DNA of 64,000 bases from Paenibacillus nuruki (GCF_001721045.1 NZ_MDER01000096.1:1-64000); one strand, 5' to 3'; positions 8,276 to 18,402 are shown, counted from the stretch's first letter. Numbers and translations: made by a program. Notes: a model not told the origin generated them from the sequence alone.

Positions 8276-10351
8276 TTATTTAACCAACTTCGAGAAGTCT
8301 GCATAGCTACGAATATCTTGATCGACCGCTGCTAGTAAAGCAAGGCGATTTTCCCGTACAGCTTCATCTTCTGCCATAACCATCACTTGATCAAAAAAGG
8401 CAGTGATTGCTGGACGTAAAGAAGACAATAATGCTAAAGCTTCTGCTGTGCGATTAGCTGCAAGCAGTGTACGATATTCTGTAGTAGCGGCTTGCCATGA
8501 AGCGTATAATTCACGCTCTGCTGGTTCGATAAACAATGCTGGTTGTACAGCTACACCAGAAGACTTCGCTGCAAGATTAGATACGCGTCCAAAAGACTCG
8601 ATCGTCAACTTGAAGTCTGGTGTTTCTTGAACCACTTTCATCAAATCATGACCACGAGCAACCACAGAACCAATATGATTGAATCCTGATGCGATAACTG
8701 CATCTACAACATCATAACGAAGATGCTCAGACAACAATTTTTTCACACGAAGTCCAAAGAAGTCATATAGTTCTATACGTATTATATCGTAAGAACGTTT
8801 CATATTCCTTAAATTTTGATGAATATTTAGGGCAATATCAAATAATTGTTCTAAAGTCAGTGATAATTGATGCTCAAGCAAGATTTGTACAATCCCTGCT
8901 GCTTGACGACGAAGAGCATATGGATCTTGCGAACCTGTAGGAATAATCCCGATTGAGAAACAACCTACAATCGTATCCAGCTTATCGGCAATACTGACAA
9001 GTGCTCCTGTTAATGATGCTGGAGAAGCTTCGCCTGCAAAGCGTGGTTGATAATGTTCAAAGATCGCACGCGATACTTCTTCACTTTCGCCTGCTTTGCG
9101 TGCATAGTCTTCACCCATAACCCCTTGTAATTCAGGGAATTCGTAGACCATTTGAGTGACCAAATCGAATTTACAAATATCTGCTGCACGACTAACTGCT
9201 GTTGCTTGCTCAGGCGTCACATGAAGTTGTACGGCTAATTGATCTGCGATTTGACGAATACGACGTACTTTATCGCCTACTGTTCCAATCTCTTCATGGA
9301 ACACAATATTTTCTAACTTGGCAAGTGCTGTGTCAATCTGTACTTTCTGATCTTCTTCATAAAAGAATTTGGCATCAGACAGACGTGCACGCAACACTTT
9401 TTCATTTCCTTTAGCAATAATATCTAAAGAACGATTATCTCCACTACGTACGGTTACAAAATAAGGCAATAATTGACCCGCTTCATCCAGTACAGGGAAA
9501 TAACGTTGATGTTCACGCATCGAAGTAATCAATACTTCTTGCGGAATATTCAAAAATGCAGGATCAAATGCTCCGTACAATACAGTCGGCGTTTCGACTA
9601 GGAATAATACTTCTTCTAGCAAGTCTTCTTTGACATCAATATGCCAATTCTTTTCACTCGCTAAATGAGCGATCTGTGCACTGATCATCGCTTCACGTTC
9701 TTCAATATCAGCAATAACATGTTGATTGCGAAGAGCTTCTAAATACAATGTAGGCTCAGCAATCTCAGTCTCACTACCTAAGAAGCGGTGACCGCGTGTT
9801 GTGCGTCCTGTGTGTACGCCTGTAATTTCAAAGTCGATCACATCATGTCCCCATAATGCAACGATCCATTTAATAGGACGTACAAATTTGAAATCATGTG
9901 TACCCCAACGCATATTTTTAGGGAATGTCATTGTCGTAATAATGTTACGCAATGCTTCAGCAACAATACTTTCTGTACTGATACCTACACTGCTCTTTTG
10001 AGCATAGATATATTCAACTCCGCTCAGTTCACGGAAAGTGAATGTTTCGGGATCAACACCTTGACTACGTGCAAATCCAAGTGCTGCTTTACTCCAAGCA
10101 CCTGTCTCATCTTGAGCAATTTTGCGAGAAGGGCCTTTCACTTCTTCATTGATATCTTCTTGCTTTTCAGCGACATCTTTGATCCATACCGCAAGGCGAC
10201 GTGGGGTTGCAAAAGCTTTTGCTTCTCCATGAGTCAATCTGGAATCGTCTAACCATTTGACTGTTTTATCAAGCAATTGGTTCATTGCTGCACGTAAAAA
10301 GCGTGCAGGTACTTCTTCCAGTCCAATTTCAAGTAATATGTCTTTTGCCAT
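8276..10351 (-). CDS. glyS: glycyl-tRNA synthetase beta subunit
   Basis: The beta chain of the alpha2beta2 bacterial glycyl-tRNA synthetase, which recognises tRNA-Gly; 691 residues, the usual size. The start KDILLEIGLEEVPARFLRAAMNQL, the block VKGPSRKIAQDE, the block FVRPIKWIVALWG, the HD-like core around VYEFPELQGVMGEDYARKAGE, and the block SIADKLDTIVGCFSIGIIPTGSQDPYALRRQA are all family hallmarks. The C-terminal part is the anticodon-binding (DALR-like) domain. The start has an AAGGAG ribosome site and lies 2 bp after the glyQ stop codon. Expression is expected to be governed by the glycine T-box leader upstream of glyQ. Confidence 0.98.
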   Translation of the reverse strand: MAKDILLEIGLEEVPARFLRAAMNQLLDKTVKWLDDSRLTHGEAKAFATPRRLAVWIKDVAEKQEDINEEVKGPSRKIAQDETGAWSKAALGFARSQGVDPETFTFRELSGVEYIYAQKSSVGISTESIVAEALRNIITTMTFPKNMRWGTHDFKFVRPIKWIVALWGHDVIDFEITGVHTGRTTRGHRFLGSETEIAEPTLYLEALRNQHVIADIEEREAMISAQIAHLASEKNWHIDVKEDLLEEVLFLVETPTVLYGAFDPAFLNIPQEVLITSMREHQRYFPVLDEAGQLLPYFVTVRSGDNRSLDIIAKGNEKVLRARLSDAKFFYEEDQKVQIDTALAKLENIVFHEEIGTVGDKVRRIRQIADQLAVQLHVTPEQATAVSRAADICKFDLVTQMVYEFPELQGVMGEDYARKAGESEEVSRAIFEHYQPRFAGEASPASLTGALVSIADKLDTIVGCFSIGIIPTGSQDPYALRRQAAGIVQILLEHQLSLTLEQLFDIALNIHQNLRNMKRSYDIIRIELYDFFGLRVKKLLSEHLRYDVVDAVIASGFNHIGSVVARGHDLMKVVQETPDFKLTIESFGRVSNLAAKSSGVAVQPALFIEPAERELYASWQAATTEYRTLLAANRTAEALALLSSLRPAITAFFDQVMVMAEDEAVRENRLALLAAVDQDIRSYADFSKLVK

Positions 10352-10353
10352 GA

Positions 10354-11232
10354 TTAAGCATCTCCTTTCTTCAACATCGGGAAGCCTAACTTCTCACGCT
10401 CTTCCAGATACGTAGCTGCCACTTGACGTGCTAAGTTACGAACACGAGTCAGATAGCCTGTACGTTCAGTGACACTGATCGCTCCACGTGCATCCAGTAA
10501 GTTAAATGTATGTGAACATTTCAAAACATAATCATAAGCAGGGAATACCAAGTTCTGATCCATAGCACGCTTCGCTTCTTGCTCATACGTGCTAAATAGA
10601 TTAAGCAACATCGCTACATCGGAGACTTCAAATGTATACGTAGAATGCTCTACTTCAGGTTGATGGAATACATCGCCATACGTAATGCCATTCACCCATT
10701 CTAGATCAAACACATTTTCTTTATCTTGAATATAAGAAGCTAGACGCTCCATACCATACGTAATTTCAACAGCTACCGGATTTGTCTCAATACCACCGAC
10801 TTGTTGGAAATAAGTGAATTGAGTAATTTCCATACCATCTAGCCATACTTCCCAACCTAGACCTGCACAGCCGAGTGATGGATTTTCCCAGTTGTCTTCT
10901 ACAAAACGAATATCATGATCTAACGGATTAATCCCTAATTCTTTGAGGCTATCCAAGTATAATTCTTGAATATTATCTGGTGAAGGCTTGATGATCACTT
11001 GGAATTGATGATGCTGATACAAACGGTTAGGGTTCTCACCATAACGACCATCTGAAGGACGGCGGGAAGGTTCTACATAAGCCACATTCCACGGTTCAGG
11101 TCCAATCGAACGTAGGAACGTCATTGGATTCATTGTTCCTGCACCTTTTTCAGTATCATAAGGCTGTACGATAATACAGTTCTGAGCTGCCCAAAAATTT
11201 TGCAGTGTCAAAATCATTTGCTGGAAATTCAT
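10354..11232 (-). CDS. glyQ: glycyl-tRNA synthetase alpha subunit
   Basis: The catalytic alpha chain that activates glycine and transfers it to tRNA-Gly with GlyS. From the ATG at 11232 it has 292 residues. The start [19 protein letters not shown], the motif-2-like block [25 protein letters not shown] and the block [14 protein letters not shown] are highly conserved class II synthetase features. A second ATG two codons upstream (11238) sits only 2 nt from the AGGAG ribosome site, whereas the chosen ATG has about 8 nt spacing, so the inner start is preferred. It is the first gene of the glyQ-glyS operon, downstream of a T-box leader. Confidence 0.97.
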   Translation of the reverse strand: MNFQQMILTLQNFWAAQNCIIVQPYDTEKGAGTMNPMTFLRSIGPEPWNVAYVEPSRRPSDGRYGENPNRLYQHHQFQVIIKPSPDNIQELYLDSLKELGINPLDHDIRFVEDNWENPSLGCAGLGWEVWLDGMEITQFTYFQQVGGIETNPVAVEITYGMERLASYIQDKENVFDLEWVNGITYGDVFHQPEVEHSTYTFEVSDVAMLLNLFSTYEQEAKRAMDQNLVFPAYDYVLKCSHTFNLLDARGAISVTERTGYLTRVRNLARQVAATYLEEREKLGFPMLKKGDA

Positions 11233-11301
11233 TGACATTACTCCTTTATCTTCATAGTTGATAGGTGATTTCGCTGAATATGTATCATCTGCATCGCACG
11301 C

Positions 11302-11545
11302 AAAAAACTCCCGTTCCTACGCCTGATGTACAGACATAGGGACGAGAGTTGTATTCCCGCGGTTCCACCCTATTTGAAGACATTTGCATGTCATCCACTT
11401 TTCTATTCAGCTCATATGCTCACGGATGCCATTGGGCATAAGGTCGTCATCAGGCTTACACTATCCCTGACTCGCTATCCAAAGACGATAATCTTCTGCT
11501 TACTAATCCGGTCAACGCATCATGTGTGTATATAATACACAAGTT
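11302..11545 (-). promoter_or_regulatory. glycine T-box leader with terminator/antiterminator
   Basis: On the minus strand the T-box core AGGGTGGAACCGCGGG lies at 11356-11371. It is followed by a terminator whose arms CTCTCGTCCCTATG and CGTAGGAACGGGAG (about 11308-11348) precede TTTTTT (11302-11307). Stem I is closed by CGGAT (11506-11510) and ATCCG (11423-11427). The triplet directly before that closing strand is GGC (11428-11430), a glycine codon in the specifier position. Uncharged tRNA-Gly should pair with GGC and the T-box and stabilise the antiterminator, turning on glyQS. The 5' end of the leader is approximate; no convincing promoter was identified. Confidence 0.92.
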
Positions 11546-11572
11546 ATAACCTAGATCATATCTGACTTTAGA

Positions 11573-12346
11573 CTATTCGTCAACATGGTTTTGAAGTGAA
11601 GTTTCATACTTATCCAATTGATCTAGGAAGCGGCGGGATTTCAATTTAAGCCCTAACTGAACTTCCATAAAAGCATCCATAATTTTTTTTAGCTCTGCTT
11701 TGGTTGAATCTTTGACATCAATATTACCAAGGCGACGAATATCCAATCTAGAAAATAATCGTAACAACTTGAGCGTTCCCGGAGAAACTGCAAAAGCTGC
11801 TGGATCTTGACGACGTTCACGTTCTGATAAAATACCACCAAGTCCTGGACTGAGGAAAAACTTCCCTTCGGTTTCGCCTGAAAAAATACAAGCATCCACT
11901 TGCGGAGAGTATCCAGTCGCTTGCAGAATTTTCATTTCGAACAACGTAGTAAGTACGACAGGATCTCTGCCTTCGCCTAGAAAAGAAAGAAATGCTTTGA
12001 GTTGATCGAACCAGAAGCGTCCTGTTTCATTTTCTTGGAGTGCTTTATCGACCATTTCGCAGCCATAAGCCGCATAAGCTGCTAAAAATACATCTTCACG
12101 TAACTTATGATTCGATTCGATGATCTCACCTTGATTAAGAGTACCCAGACCTGTTCCATTACGAATAAAGGAATATTCACCATACGTAAACGGCTGTACC
12201 ATAGCACCGTGGCGGCTTTTGGGCTTTTTGGCTCCGCGTACAAAAATACCTATCTTACCGTGTGTTTCTGTACACAACGTAACAATTTTATTCCCTTCGC
12301 CATAATCCATGCTGCGGATGATAATCCCTTCCACCCTGTATAGCAT
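11573..12346 (-). CDS. recO: DNA repair protein RecO
   Basis: A recombination mediator that loads RecA onto SSB-coated DNA with RecR and anneals strands; 257 residues, typical. The N-terminal OB fold begins MLYRVEGIIIRSMDYGEGNKIVTLCTETHGKIGIFVRGAKKPKSRHGA, which is the family signature. The helical C-terminal domain contains a block around EMKILQATGYSPQVDACIF (a single cysteine, so no complete zinc motif). GGGAGATGAGAC precedes the ATG. It is codirectional with era, but a terminator separates the two, so recO probably has its own promoter in the 138-bp gap. Confidence 0.95.
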   Translation of the reverse strand: MLYRVEGIIIRSMDYGEGNKIVTLCTETHGKIGIFVRGAKKPKSRHGAMVQPFTYGEYSFIRNGTGLGTLNQGEIIESNHKLREDVFLAAYAAYGCEMVDKALQENETGRFWFDQLKAFLSFLGEGRDPVVLTTLFEMKILQATGYSPQVDACIFSGETEGKFFLSPGLGGILSERERRQDPAAFAVSPGTLKLLRLFSRLDIRRLGNIDVKDSTKAELKKIMDAFMEVQLGLKLKSRRFLDQLDKYETSLQNHVDE

Positions 12347-12390
12347 GTCTCATCTCCCTATCTGATTATGAATATAGTCCATTTTGAATT

Positions 12391-12427
12391 TAAAAGAAGC
12401 AGAGCATACAATTCTATGCTCTGCTCT
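12391..12427 (-). terminator. intrinsic terminator between era and recO
   Basis: An 11-bp stem AGCAGAGCATA / TATGCTCTGCT (12398-12408 with 12415-12425) is followed on the minus strand by TCTTTTAAA. It lies after the era stop codon. Confidence 0.8.
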
Positions 12428-12484
12428 TCGATCCTGAATCTGTATTGAAGTGATATAAAATAATTAACCCGATTTAACTATAGA

Positions 12485-13387
12485 TTAAGCATTACGATGG
12501 AAACCAAGATCTTTCAACACACTATCTTGATTACGCCAATCTTTTTTCACTTTTACCCATAGCTCTAAGAAAATCTTAGAACCTAGCAAATTCTGAATAT
12601 CCATACGTGCTTGTCTACCTACTTCTTTCAATAATGCTCCTTGTTTACCGATAACGATTCCTTTTTGAGAATCACGTTCTACAAAGATCACTGCTGAAAT
12701 ATTAACTACACCGTTAGGCTCTACACTCATCGCTTCGATAGTTACTGCAATGGAGTGAGGAATCTCTTCGCGTGTCTGATTCAAAATTTTCTCACGAATC
12801 AACTCAGCACATACAAATTGTTCTGGATGATCTGTAATTTGATCATCTGGATAATACTGAGGGCCTTCTGGTAAATACTTACCAATTTGCTCCATCAGTG
12901 TATCTACATTGTTACCGAGTTTGGCAGAGATCGGAATAATCTCAGCAAATTCATGCAATTTACGATATTGATCAATAATAGGCAACAACTGCTCAGGTAC
13001 CACTTGGTCAATCTTGTTGATCACTAGAAAAACAGGTGTTTTTACTTTTTTCAGATGTTCAATAATAAAGCGATCTCCGCCACCTAGTCCTTCAGCTGCA
13101 TCAACTAAAAATAGAACAGCTTCTACTTCGCTAAGTGTGTTCAGTGCAGTCTGATTCATATAATCGCCCAATTTGGATTGACGCTTATGCACACCCGGTG
13201 TATCCAAGAAAACGATTTGCTTATCATCTCTTGTAAATACGCCATGAATCTTGTTACGTGTAGTCTGTGGTTTGTCAGACATAATCGCAATCTTCTGTCC
13301 AATCACCTGATTCATTAGTGTGGATTTCCCTACATTTGGTCTGCCGACAATAGCCACAAACCCTGATTTAAAATGTTTTTTCGACAT
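12485..13387 (-). CDS. era: GTPase Era
   Basis: A GTPase that binds the 3' end of 16S rRNA and assists 30S maturation; 300 residues. The GTP-binding motifs are all present: G1 GRPNVGKST (about residues 14-22), G2 region TTRNKIHG, G3 DTPGVH (about 61-66) and G4 NKID (about 122-125). The KH RNA-binding domain occupies the last 80 or so residues, with [30 protein letters not shown] ribosome site lies 7 nt before the ATG. It lies downstream of cdd with a 100-bp gap, the usual cdd-era order of Bacillales. Confidence 0.98.
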   Translation of the reverse strand: MSKKHFKSGFVAIVGRPNVGKSTLMNQVIGQKIAIMSDKPQTTRNKIHGVFTRDDKQIVFLDTPGVHKRQSKLGDYMNQTALNTLSEVEAVLFLVDAAEGLGGGDRFIIEHLKKVKTPVFLVINKIDQVVPEQLLPIIDQYRKLHEFAEIIPISAKLGNNVDTLMEQIGKYLPEGPQYYPDDQITDHPEQFVCAELIREKILNQTREEIPHSIAVTIEAMSVEPNGVVNISAVIFVERDSQKGIVIGKQGALLKEVGRQARMDIQNLLGSKIFLELWVKVKKDWRNQDSVLKDLGFHRNA

Positions 13388-13490
13388 ATCATTCTCCGTT
13401 CCAAGAGTTATTCTTTAGAATAGCTCCTGTCATATTAAAGTGCTTTTTGGTAGTACAAGTCTGTGTATATAAAGTTCTCAACGATTCCGC

Positions 13491-13895
13491 TTATTTATTT
13501 AAATTCCACGGTCCAAACGCATGTGGCAACAATTCTGAAATTGTCGTCAACCGCGTATCGCCTTTCATATTTCCGAGCAATATAGGCATATCCGGTTGAC
13601 ATAGTTCAACCATCACCTGACGGCATACTCCACAAGGAGCAATCGGTTCATCTGTATCTCCAACAACAGCCATCATTTGAAAAGAGCCGGGTTGTTGCCC
13701 TTGCGCAATCGCACTAAACAACGCTGTACGTTCTGCACAATTACAAGGAGTATAGCCTGCATTTTCAATATTACAGCCGTGATGCACTTGTCCATTACGA
13801 TCAAGCAATGCTGCACCGACAGCAAAGTTGGAATAAGGTACATAGGCTTTGGCACGAGCAAGAATAGCTTCTTGTAATAATTGTGATGATTCCAT
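13491..13895 (-). CDS. cdd: cytidine deaminase
   Basis: Converts cytidine and deoxycytidine to uridine and deoxyuridine in pyrimidine salvage; 134 residues from the chosen start, a typical homotetrameric-type size. The zinc site is plain: the CAE motif in NCAERTALFSA supplies the first cysteine ligand and the catalytic glutamate, and PCGVCRQVM supplies the other two cysteines. FAVGAALLDRNGQVHHGCNIENAGY is the substrate-binding N-terminal block. The frame is open 6 codons further, but the AGGAGG box sits inside those codons, 7 nt before the ATG at 13895, so that start is chosen. It lies upstream of era; a terminator from the ybeY-dgkA unit lies further upstream. Confidence 0.96.
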   Translation of the reverse strand: MESSQLLQEAILARAKAYVPYSNFAVGAALLDRNGQVHHGCNIENAGYTPCNCAERTALFSAIAQGQQPGSFQMMAVVGDTDEPIAPCGVCRQVMVELCQPDMPILLGNMKGDTRLTTISELLPHAFGPWNLNK

Positions 13896-14013
13896 GGTAA
13901 TCCTCCTGAACATGTATCGTATTGATCGTTTCCATACACTGCCTATTCTTATATATTACACGATTTAGACGTTTACGCCCACTAATCTATATGATGTTCT
14001 AGAACTTTTTGCA

Positions 14014-14066
14014 CAAAAAAAGATAAAATCCCCTCCTGACTCTATACCTCAAGTCATTAGAGGGGA
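14014..14066 (-). terminator. intrinsic terminator after dgkA
   Basis: On the minus strand CCCCTC...TGACT pairs with AGTCA...GAGGGG (interrupted stem, 14030-14065), followed by ATTTTATCTTTTTTT. It lies just past the dgkA stop codon and separates the pgpH-ybeY-dgkA unit from cdd. Confidence 0.8.
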
Positions 14067-14094
14067 ACGTATACGTTATAGTCATGCACACTAT

Positions 14095-14463
14095 TTATCG
14101 GGTGAACCATGATAAAAAAGGTTCTACAAACACAATAAGACCAATCACAATCGCAACGATAGAAGAAATAAGAACAGCTCCTGCTGCGGCATCTTTTGCT
14201 TTTTTGGCAAAGGGATGCCAATCGGGAGAGCATAGGTCTACAGCAGCTTCAACACCGGTATTCATTAATTCCGCTCCGAGCACCATACCTATCGCTAATG
14301 TTAGCAGCATCCAATCTACAGCAGATACATGACAAAGGATTCCGGCGATAATGATAATACATGTAATCAATACATGAATACGAAAATTACGTTCTGTCCG
14401 AAAAGTGTCTGCAATTCCTTCTGCCGCAGAAAAAAATACGGCTCTCCACGTTCTTTTTTTCAT
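14095..14463 (-). CDS. dgkA: diacylglycerol/undecaprenol kinase family protein
   Basis: A small integral membrane kinase of 122 residues with three predicted membrane helices. In Gram-positive bacteria this family mainly phosphorylates undecaprenol, feeding the lipid carrier of cell-wall synthesis, rather than diacylglycerol. Diagnostic blocks are AEGIADTFRTERNFRIH near residues 14-30 and AELMNTGVEAAVDL near 64-77, the latter containing the catalytic glutamate and metal-binding residues. The C-terminus ends in a membrane helix. The start codon overlaps the ybeY stop as TGATG, so the pair is coupled. It is the last gene of the phoH-pgpH-ybeY-dgkA run, closed by a terminator. Substrate preference is inferred from relatives only. 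Confidence 0.93.
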   Translation of the reverse strand: MKKRTWRAVFFSAAEGIADTFRTERNFRIHVLITCIIIIAGILCHVSAVDWMLLTLAIGMVLGAELMNTGVEAAVDLCSPDWHPFAKKAKDAAAGAVLISSIVAIVIGLIVFVEPFLSWFTR

Positions 14464-14963
14464 CAGCGTGTCAATCCTGCTTGTTGTAATACCGCTTCTT
14501 GCTTGCCCATCATTTCGGCTTCGGTCTCATCATCTTGATGATCATATCCTAACAAATGCAGAAAACCATGAACAAACAAAAAACCAAGTTCCCGTTCTAC
14601 CGAATGCCCATAATCTTCGCTCTGAGCAATAGCACGTGGCACCGAGATAATAATATCGCCTAACATATCGCCTGGAAGTGGTGTATCCTGTCCAGTTAAT
14701 GCAGGATCATAGATAATATCTAATTCATCATCAAGCGATTCATGCATGGCAAAAGACAACACATCTGTTGGACGATCAATCCCACGATACTCTTTATTTA
14801 GCTCATGAATTGCTTCATCGTCAACAAAAGTAAGAGCAACTTCACCATCATTCACTTTTTCTTGTTCTCCTGCTTTTTGCAGAATCAGTTCAAGTGTAGT
14901 GATTAGCTCATCTGTAATCTCATATTTATTTTGTTCATTTTCCCATGCAAGCTGTAAACTCAT
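14463..14963 (-). CDS. ybeY: endoribonuclease YbeY (16S rRNA maturation)
   Basis: A metal-dependent endoribonuclease involved in 16S rRNA 3'-end maturation and ribosome quality control; 166 residues. The UPF0054 zinc signature HGFLHLLGYDHQDD (about residues 130-143) supplies the three histidines, and NKEYRGIDRPTDVLSFAMHE (about 56-75) is the other conserved block. The start overlaps the pgpH stop by 4 bp and the stop overlaps the dgkA start, so the three genes form a tightly coupled unit, a common order in Bacillales. Confidence 0.96.
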   Translation of the reverse strand: MSLQLAWENEQNKYEITDELITTLELILQKAGEQEKVNDGEVALTFVDDEAIHELNKEYRGIDRPTDVLSFAMHESLDDELDIIYDPALTGQDTPLPGDMLGDIIISVPRAIAQSEDYGHSVERELGFLFVHGFLHLLGYDHQDDETEAEMMGKQEAVLQQAGLTR

Positions 14964-17206
14964 GCTTTATTCTCCTTCTGATCCGGTTTCTTGATGTCTT
15001 CCGGATATTCAATACGAGAGTGGAATATCCCCATTACGGCTTCTTTGAGCGTTCTGGCGACCACATCTAGTTCTTTCATCGTTAGATCACATTCATTAAA
15101 TTGATTATCATCGACGCGACCTTTAATAATTTTCTCGATCATCGTCTCTACTTGTTCTACAGTAGGTTTGCTAAGTGAACGTACTGCCGCTTCTACACTA
15201 TCTGCAATTCCTACGACAGCCGCTTCTTTGGTCTGGGCTTTGGGCCCCGGATAACGGAAATCATTTTCAGTGAAATCTGGTTCGATCTCTTGTTCTTCTG
15301 CTAGCTTCAATGCTTTGTGATAAAAGTAATGCAAAAAGGTTGTTCCATGATGCTGTTCAGCAATATCACGGATCGGTTTTGGTAATTTGTACTCTTTCTG
15401 CATTTCTACGCCATCACGAGCATGAGCAATAATAATTGATTTGCTGAGCTTAGGATCAATACTATCGTGTGGATTACCAATATTGTTCTGATTTTCGATA
15501 AAATAACCCGGACGTTTGGTTTTGCCAATATCATGATAATATGAACCGACCCGACATAACAATCCATCGGCACCAATCGCTTCTGCGGCGGCTTCGGACA
15601 GATTCCCTACCATCACGCTATGATGATAAGTACCCGGTGTCTCAATTAACAATTTACGCAATAACGGATGATTTGGATTCGACAATTCTACTAATTTAAG
15701 CGCAGATAAAATACCAAAAGTCGTCTCAAAAAACGGCATTAATCCAAGCACCAATACAGTAGTGATCAGCCCTCCAATACAAGCAAATCCAACAGCATAC
15801 ATCATCGATATACGTGTCCATTCTCCATCATTCAGTAATACTAATGTCAAAACCGCTATGGCTCCAAAGAAGCAACTCATAATACCTGCTTTGAGAATAG
15901 TAGAACGTTGACTAGCACGATGAATACATTGAATCGCTGTAAATGAAACCACTAATGTGAAAAATCCAAATTGATAATCGAATAATTCATGCTGACTCAT
16001 ATTCAAAATAATACTTGCTAAAATACTCATAATAATCGACGAAATATACGCCAATTGAATATCAAGCAACAATGTAATTAACATCACCACGATAGCCGCT
16101 GGTACAAGGAATCCAAAGTAAGGTGAATTACCCATTTGCAAAATACGTACCAGATGCAAGCAAATCACACCAATCGCAAAAATAACGATCAACATGAACA
16201 ACTGCGCATTATTGTAAGTTCGACCTTGATGAATAGACTGACGTAGATACATATACAGCCCTAAAGTAATCAAAAAGGCAAACAGTACTAGACCCAGTTG
16301 AGGCCAATAATTCACATCGTTTTTGAGCAGATCATTTTCATCCAGCAATGTATACATTTCCTGTGTGATCTTCTCGCCTTTAGGAACAAGTACTTCTCCT
16401 TGCTGAATATAGACGGTTGGTGTATTCTCACGAGCTTCTACTTTCGCCGCTCGGGTCGCTTCTTCATCATAGAACTTGTTAGCTGTGAGTGTGGCACGGA
16501 CAAGCTCTTGCACCACTTCACGAGCTGTACGGCTACTTAGAGAACTGGTACTGACCAATTCAGCGACTTTAGCACGTGCAGATTGTGCATCTGTTATCTG
16601 ATCGCTCATTAAACGAGACATAATCGATGTAGCGACCTGACGCATATCTTGTATTTCAGATGTGGATAGACGTGGAATTTTGAGAAACGTTTCTTCAGGA
16701 ATACTGTACGTTTGCTCGCCTATCGTTTTTTGCATTTCATCTAACATCTTATCTGAATATTTACCTGCTTCACGGTTATTCCGAATAAAGTTAGCGATAG
16801 AATTTTGGGCACGTTGTGGAATCTCTTCGCTATAAATCTGTGCTTTATCCGCATTGGTAATCTGATCATCTTGATTCAGAGATTCAATTCGATCTAACAT
16901 TTGTGAAATAACCGTTTCTCTACGCATCGATACAATCGCGTATACAGATTCTACTTGTTCAGCAGCAGCTTCCTGCGCTTGAAGCGTAGTTTTGTTATTC
17001 GGAATCTGCATCGGAGCAATAATATCACTATCACTCACGGTACCGACTTGAATATCAAAGCGCTGTGGAAGCAGATTGGGTGCCAGACTGACATAAAGCA
17101 CTACAAATAGCAGAGCAAACATTCCGTAACGGGTCATTCTGCTATTTTTCCAACCTGCGATCATAGAATCAAGTAAATTGCGTGTGGACGGTTCTTTGGA
17201 AGTCAT
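14960..17206 (-). CDS. pgpH: 7TM-HD phosphohydrolase PgpH (c-di-AMP phosphodiesterase family)
   Basis: A 748-residue membrane enzyme of the PgpH/YqfF family, which hydrolyses cyclic di-AMP in Listeria and Bacillus. A single membrane segment near residues 24-42 is followed by a long extracellular 7TMR-HDED domain to about residue 300. Then come about seven membrane helices, roughly residues 305-500. The cytosolic HD domain follows, with HHSVMVGNLSEAAAEAIGADGLLCRVGSYYHDIGKTKRPGYF; the YYHDIGK motif carries the metal-binding His-Asp pair. The C-terminal tail ends in charged residues. It follows phoH after 66 bp and overlaps ybeY by 4 bp. The substrate is inferred from characterised relatives. 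Confidence 0.95.
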   Translation of the reverse strand: MTSKEPSTRNLLDSMIAGWKNSRMTRYGMFALLFVVLYVSLAPNLLPQRFDIQVGTVSDSDIIAPMQIPNNKTTLQAQEAAAEQVESVYAIVSMRRETVISQMLDRIESLNQDDQITNADKAQIYSEEIPQRAQNSIANFIRNNREAGKYSDKMLDEMQKTIGEQTYSIPEETFLKIPRLSTSEIQDMRQVATSIMSRLMSDQITDAQSARAKVAELVSTSSLSSRTAREVVQELVRATLTANKFYDEEATRAAKVEARENTPTVYIQQGEVLVPKGEKITQEMYTLLDENDLLKNDVNYWPQLGLVLFAFLITLGLYMYLRQSIHQGRTYNNAQLFMLIVIFAIGVICLHLVRILQMGNSPYFGFLVPAAIVVMLITLLLDIQLAYISSIIMSILASIILNMSQHELFDYQFGFFTLVVSFTAIQCIHRASQRSTILKAGIMSCFFGAIAVLTLVLLNDGEWTRISMMYAVGFACIGGLITTVLVLGLMPFFETTFGILSALKLVELSNPNHPLLRKLLIETPGTYHHSVMVGNLSEAAAEAIGADGLLCRVGSYYHDIGKTKRPGYFIENQNNIGNPHDSIDPKLSKSIIIAHARDGVEMQKEYKLPKPIRDIAEQHHGTTFLHYFYHKALKLAEEQEIEPDFTENDFRYPGPKAQTKEAAVVGIADSVEAAVRSLSKPTVEQVETMIEKIIKGRVDDNQFNECDLTMKELDVVARTLKEAVMGIFHSRIEYPEDIKKPDQKENKA

Positions 17207-17272
17207 ACATACAGCCCTCTCACTTCTGAATATTCAAAATGTGCGGTTTCTGTTTTCTCCGCTGACCGCCGA

Positions 17273-18244
17273 CTACTCCAGATTTTCCGAAGCTTTATCA
17301 TAAGCGACAATAATTTTTTGTACCAAGGAATGACGAACCACATCTTGCTCGCCGAAAATAACAAATCCGATTTCTTTGATACCATCCAGAATCATTCGAG
17401 CTTCCACCAGACCGGACTTTTTACCGCGAGGTAAATCAATCTGTGTAACATCACCTGTAATGACCATTTTGGAACCAAATCCTAAACGGGTTAAAAACAT
17501 TTTCATCTGTTCGGCTGTACTATTCTGTGCTTCATCCAAAATAATAAAAGCATCATCTAATGTACGTCCACGCATATAAGCAAGCGGAGCGATCTCGATC
17601 AGACCACGCTCTAGCGCTTTGGCTGTCTGCTCAGGTCCCATAACATCATATAGGGCATCATATAACGGACGCAGATAAGGATCTACCTTTTCCTGTAGAT
17701 CGCCGGGTAGAAACCCTAGACTTTCCCCTGCTTCAACCGCAGGACGAGTCAGAATGATTCGTTTGGCTTTGCCTTCTTTGAGCGCTGCAACCGCTAAAAC
17801 TACAGCTAGATACGTTTTACCTGTACCTGCTGGTCCAATCCCGAATACAATATCTAGCTTTTTGATTGTTGATACATAGTGTTTCTGACCAATCGTTTTG
17901 ACACGAATTGGTTTTCCACGATACGTCTGTGTAATTTCACCTTTATATAAGTCAAGCAGTTGGTCTGCTCGAAGCTCTTTGGCAAGTTCTATTGCATATA
18001 AAATATCACGTTCTGTAAGTACATAGCCATTGCGAACTAATTGTAATAATACTTCGAAAAGCTGAGTCATCTGTTCTACTGCTTGTGCAGGACCATGAAT
18101 CGAAATCTCTGCTTCACGACTACCAATTTTGGCTTCCGTTTCGCGTTCAATTAATTTTAGAAAACTGTCCTGTGGTCCAAACAGTGACAATCCTTCTTCT
18201 GCATTAAGCAGTGGAATTCTGGTGCTTTGCGTTTGCTCTAACAA
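17273..18244 (-). CDS. phoH: PhoH family ATPase
   Basis: A 323-residue PhoH-like P-loop ATPase/helicase-type protein. In Bacillales it is co-located with ybeY and implicated in RNA metabolism; the exact role is unsettled. The N-terminal KH-like part (about 1-105) is followed by the ATPase domain with Walker A GPAGTGKTYLA at about 137-147, Walker B FIILDEAQNST and the block TRLGFGSKMVITGDVTQIDLPRG. The start codon is TTG, with GAGG four bases upstream. The reading frame ends 66 bp before pgpH. Upstream is a 225-bp gap in which the sporulation genes yqfC and yqfD would be expected in most relatives. Confidence 0.95.
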   Translation of the reverse strand: MLEQTQSTRIPLLNAEEGLSLFGPQDSFLKLIERETEAKIGSREAEISIHGPAQAVEQMTQLFEVLLQLVRNGYVLTERDILYAIELAKELRADQLLDLYKGEITQTYRGKPIRVKTIGQKHYVSTIKKLDIVFGIGPAGTGKTYLAVVLAVAALKEGKAKRIILTRPAVEAGESLGFLPGDLQEKVDPYLRPLYDALYDVMGPEQTAKALERGLIEIAPLAYMRGRTLDDAFIILDEAQNSTAEQMKMFLTRLGFGSKMVITGDVTQIDLPRGKKSGLVEARMILDGIKEIGFVIFGEQDVVRHSLVQKIIVAYDKASENLE

Positions 18245-18373
18245 ATAGCCTCAATCTCCTCATTAATAAAATAATATAAAACTGCTGTGTGCATTTATAC
18301 TATAAAACTTGAGTGCAATATCTTTACCCTAAACTTTACCATTGTATGGTTTGTCATGCAAAATTTTTTGCAC

Positions 18374-18402
18374 ATTATTTATCATTACCATACATCGGTC
18401 AA
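18374..18402 (-). promoter_or_regulatory. candidate sigma-A promoter for phoH
   Basis: Minus strand TTGACC (18397-18402), 17-nt spacer, AATAAT (18374-18379). It would give a leader of about 125 nt in front of phoH. A palindromic TGCAAAA/TTTTGCA hairpin lies directly downstream of the -10. This is one plausible start, not a certain one. Confidence 0.5.
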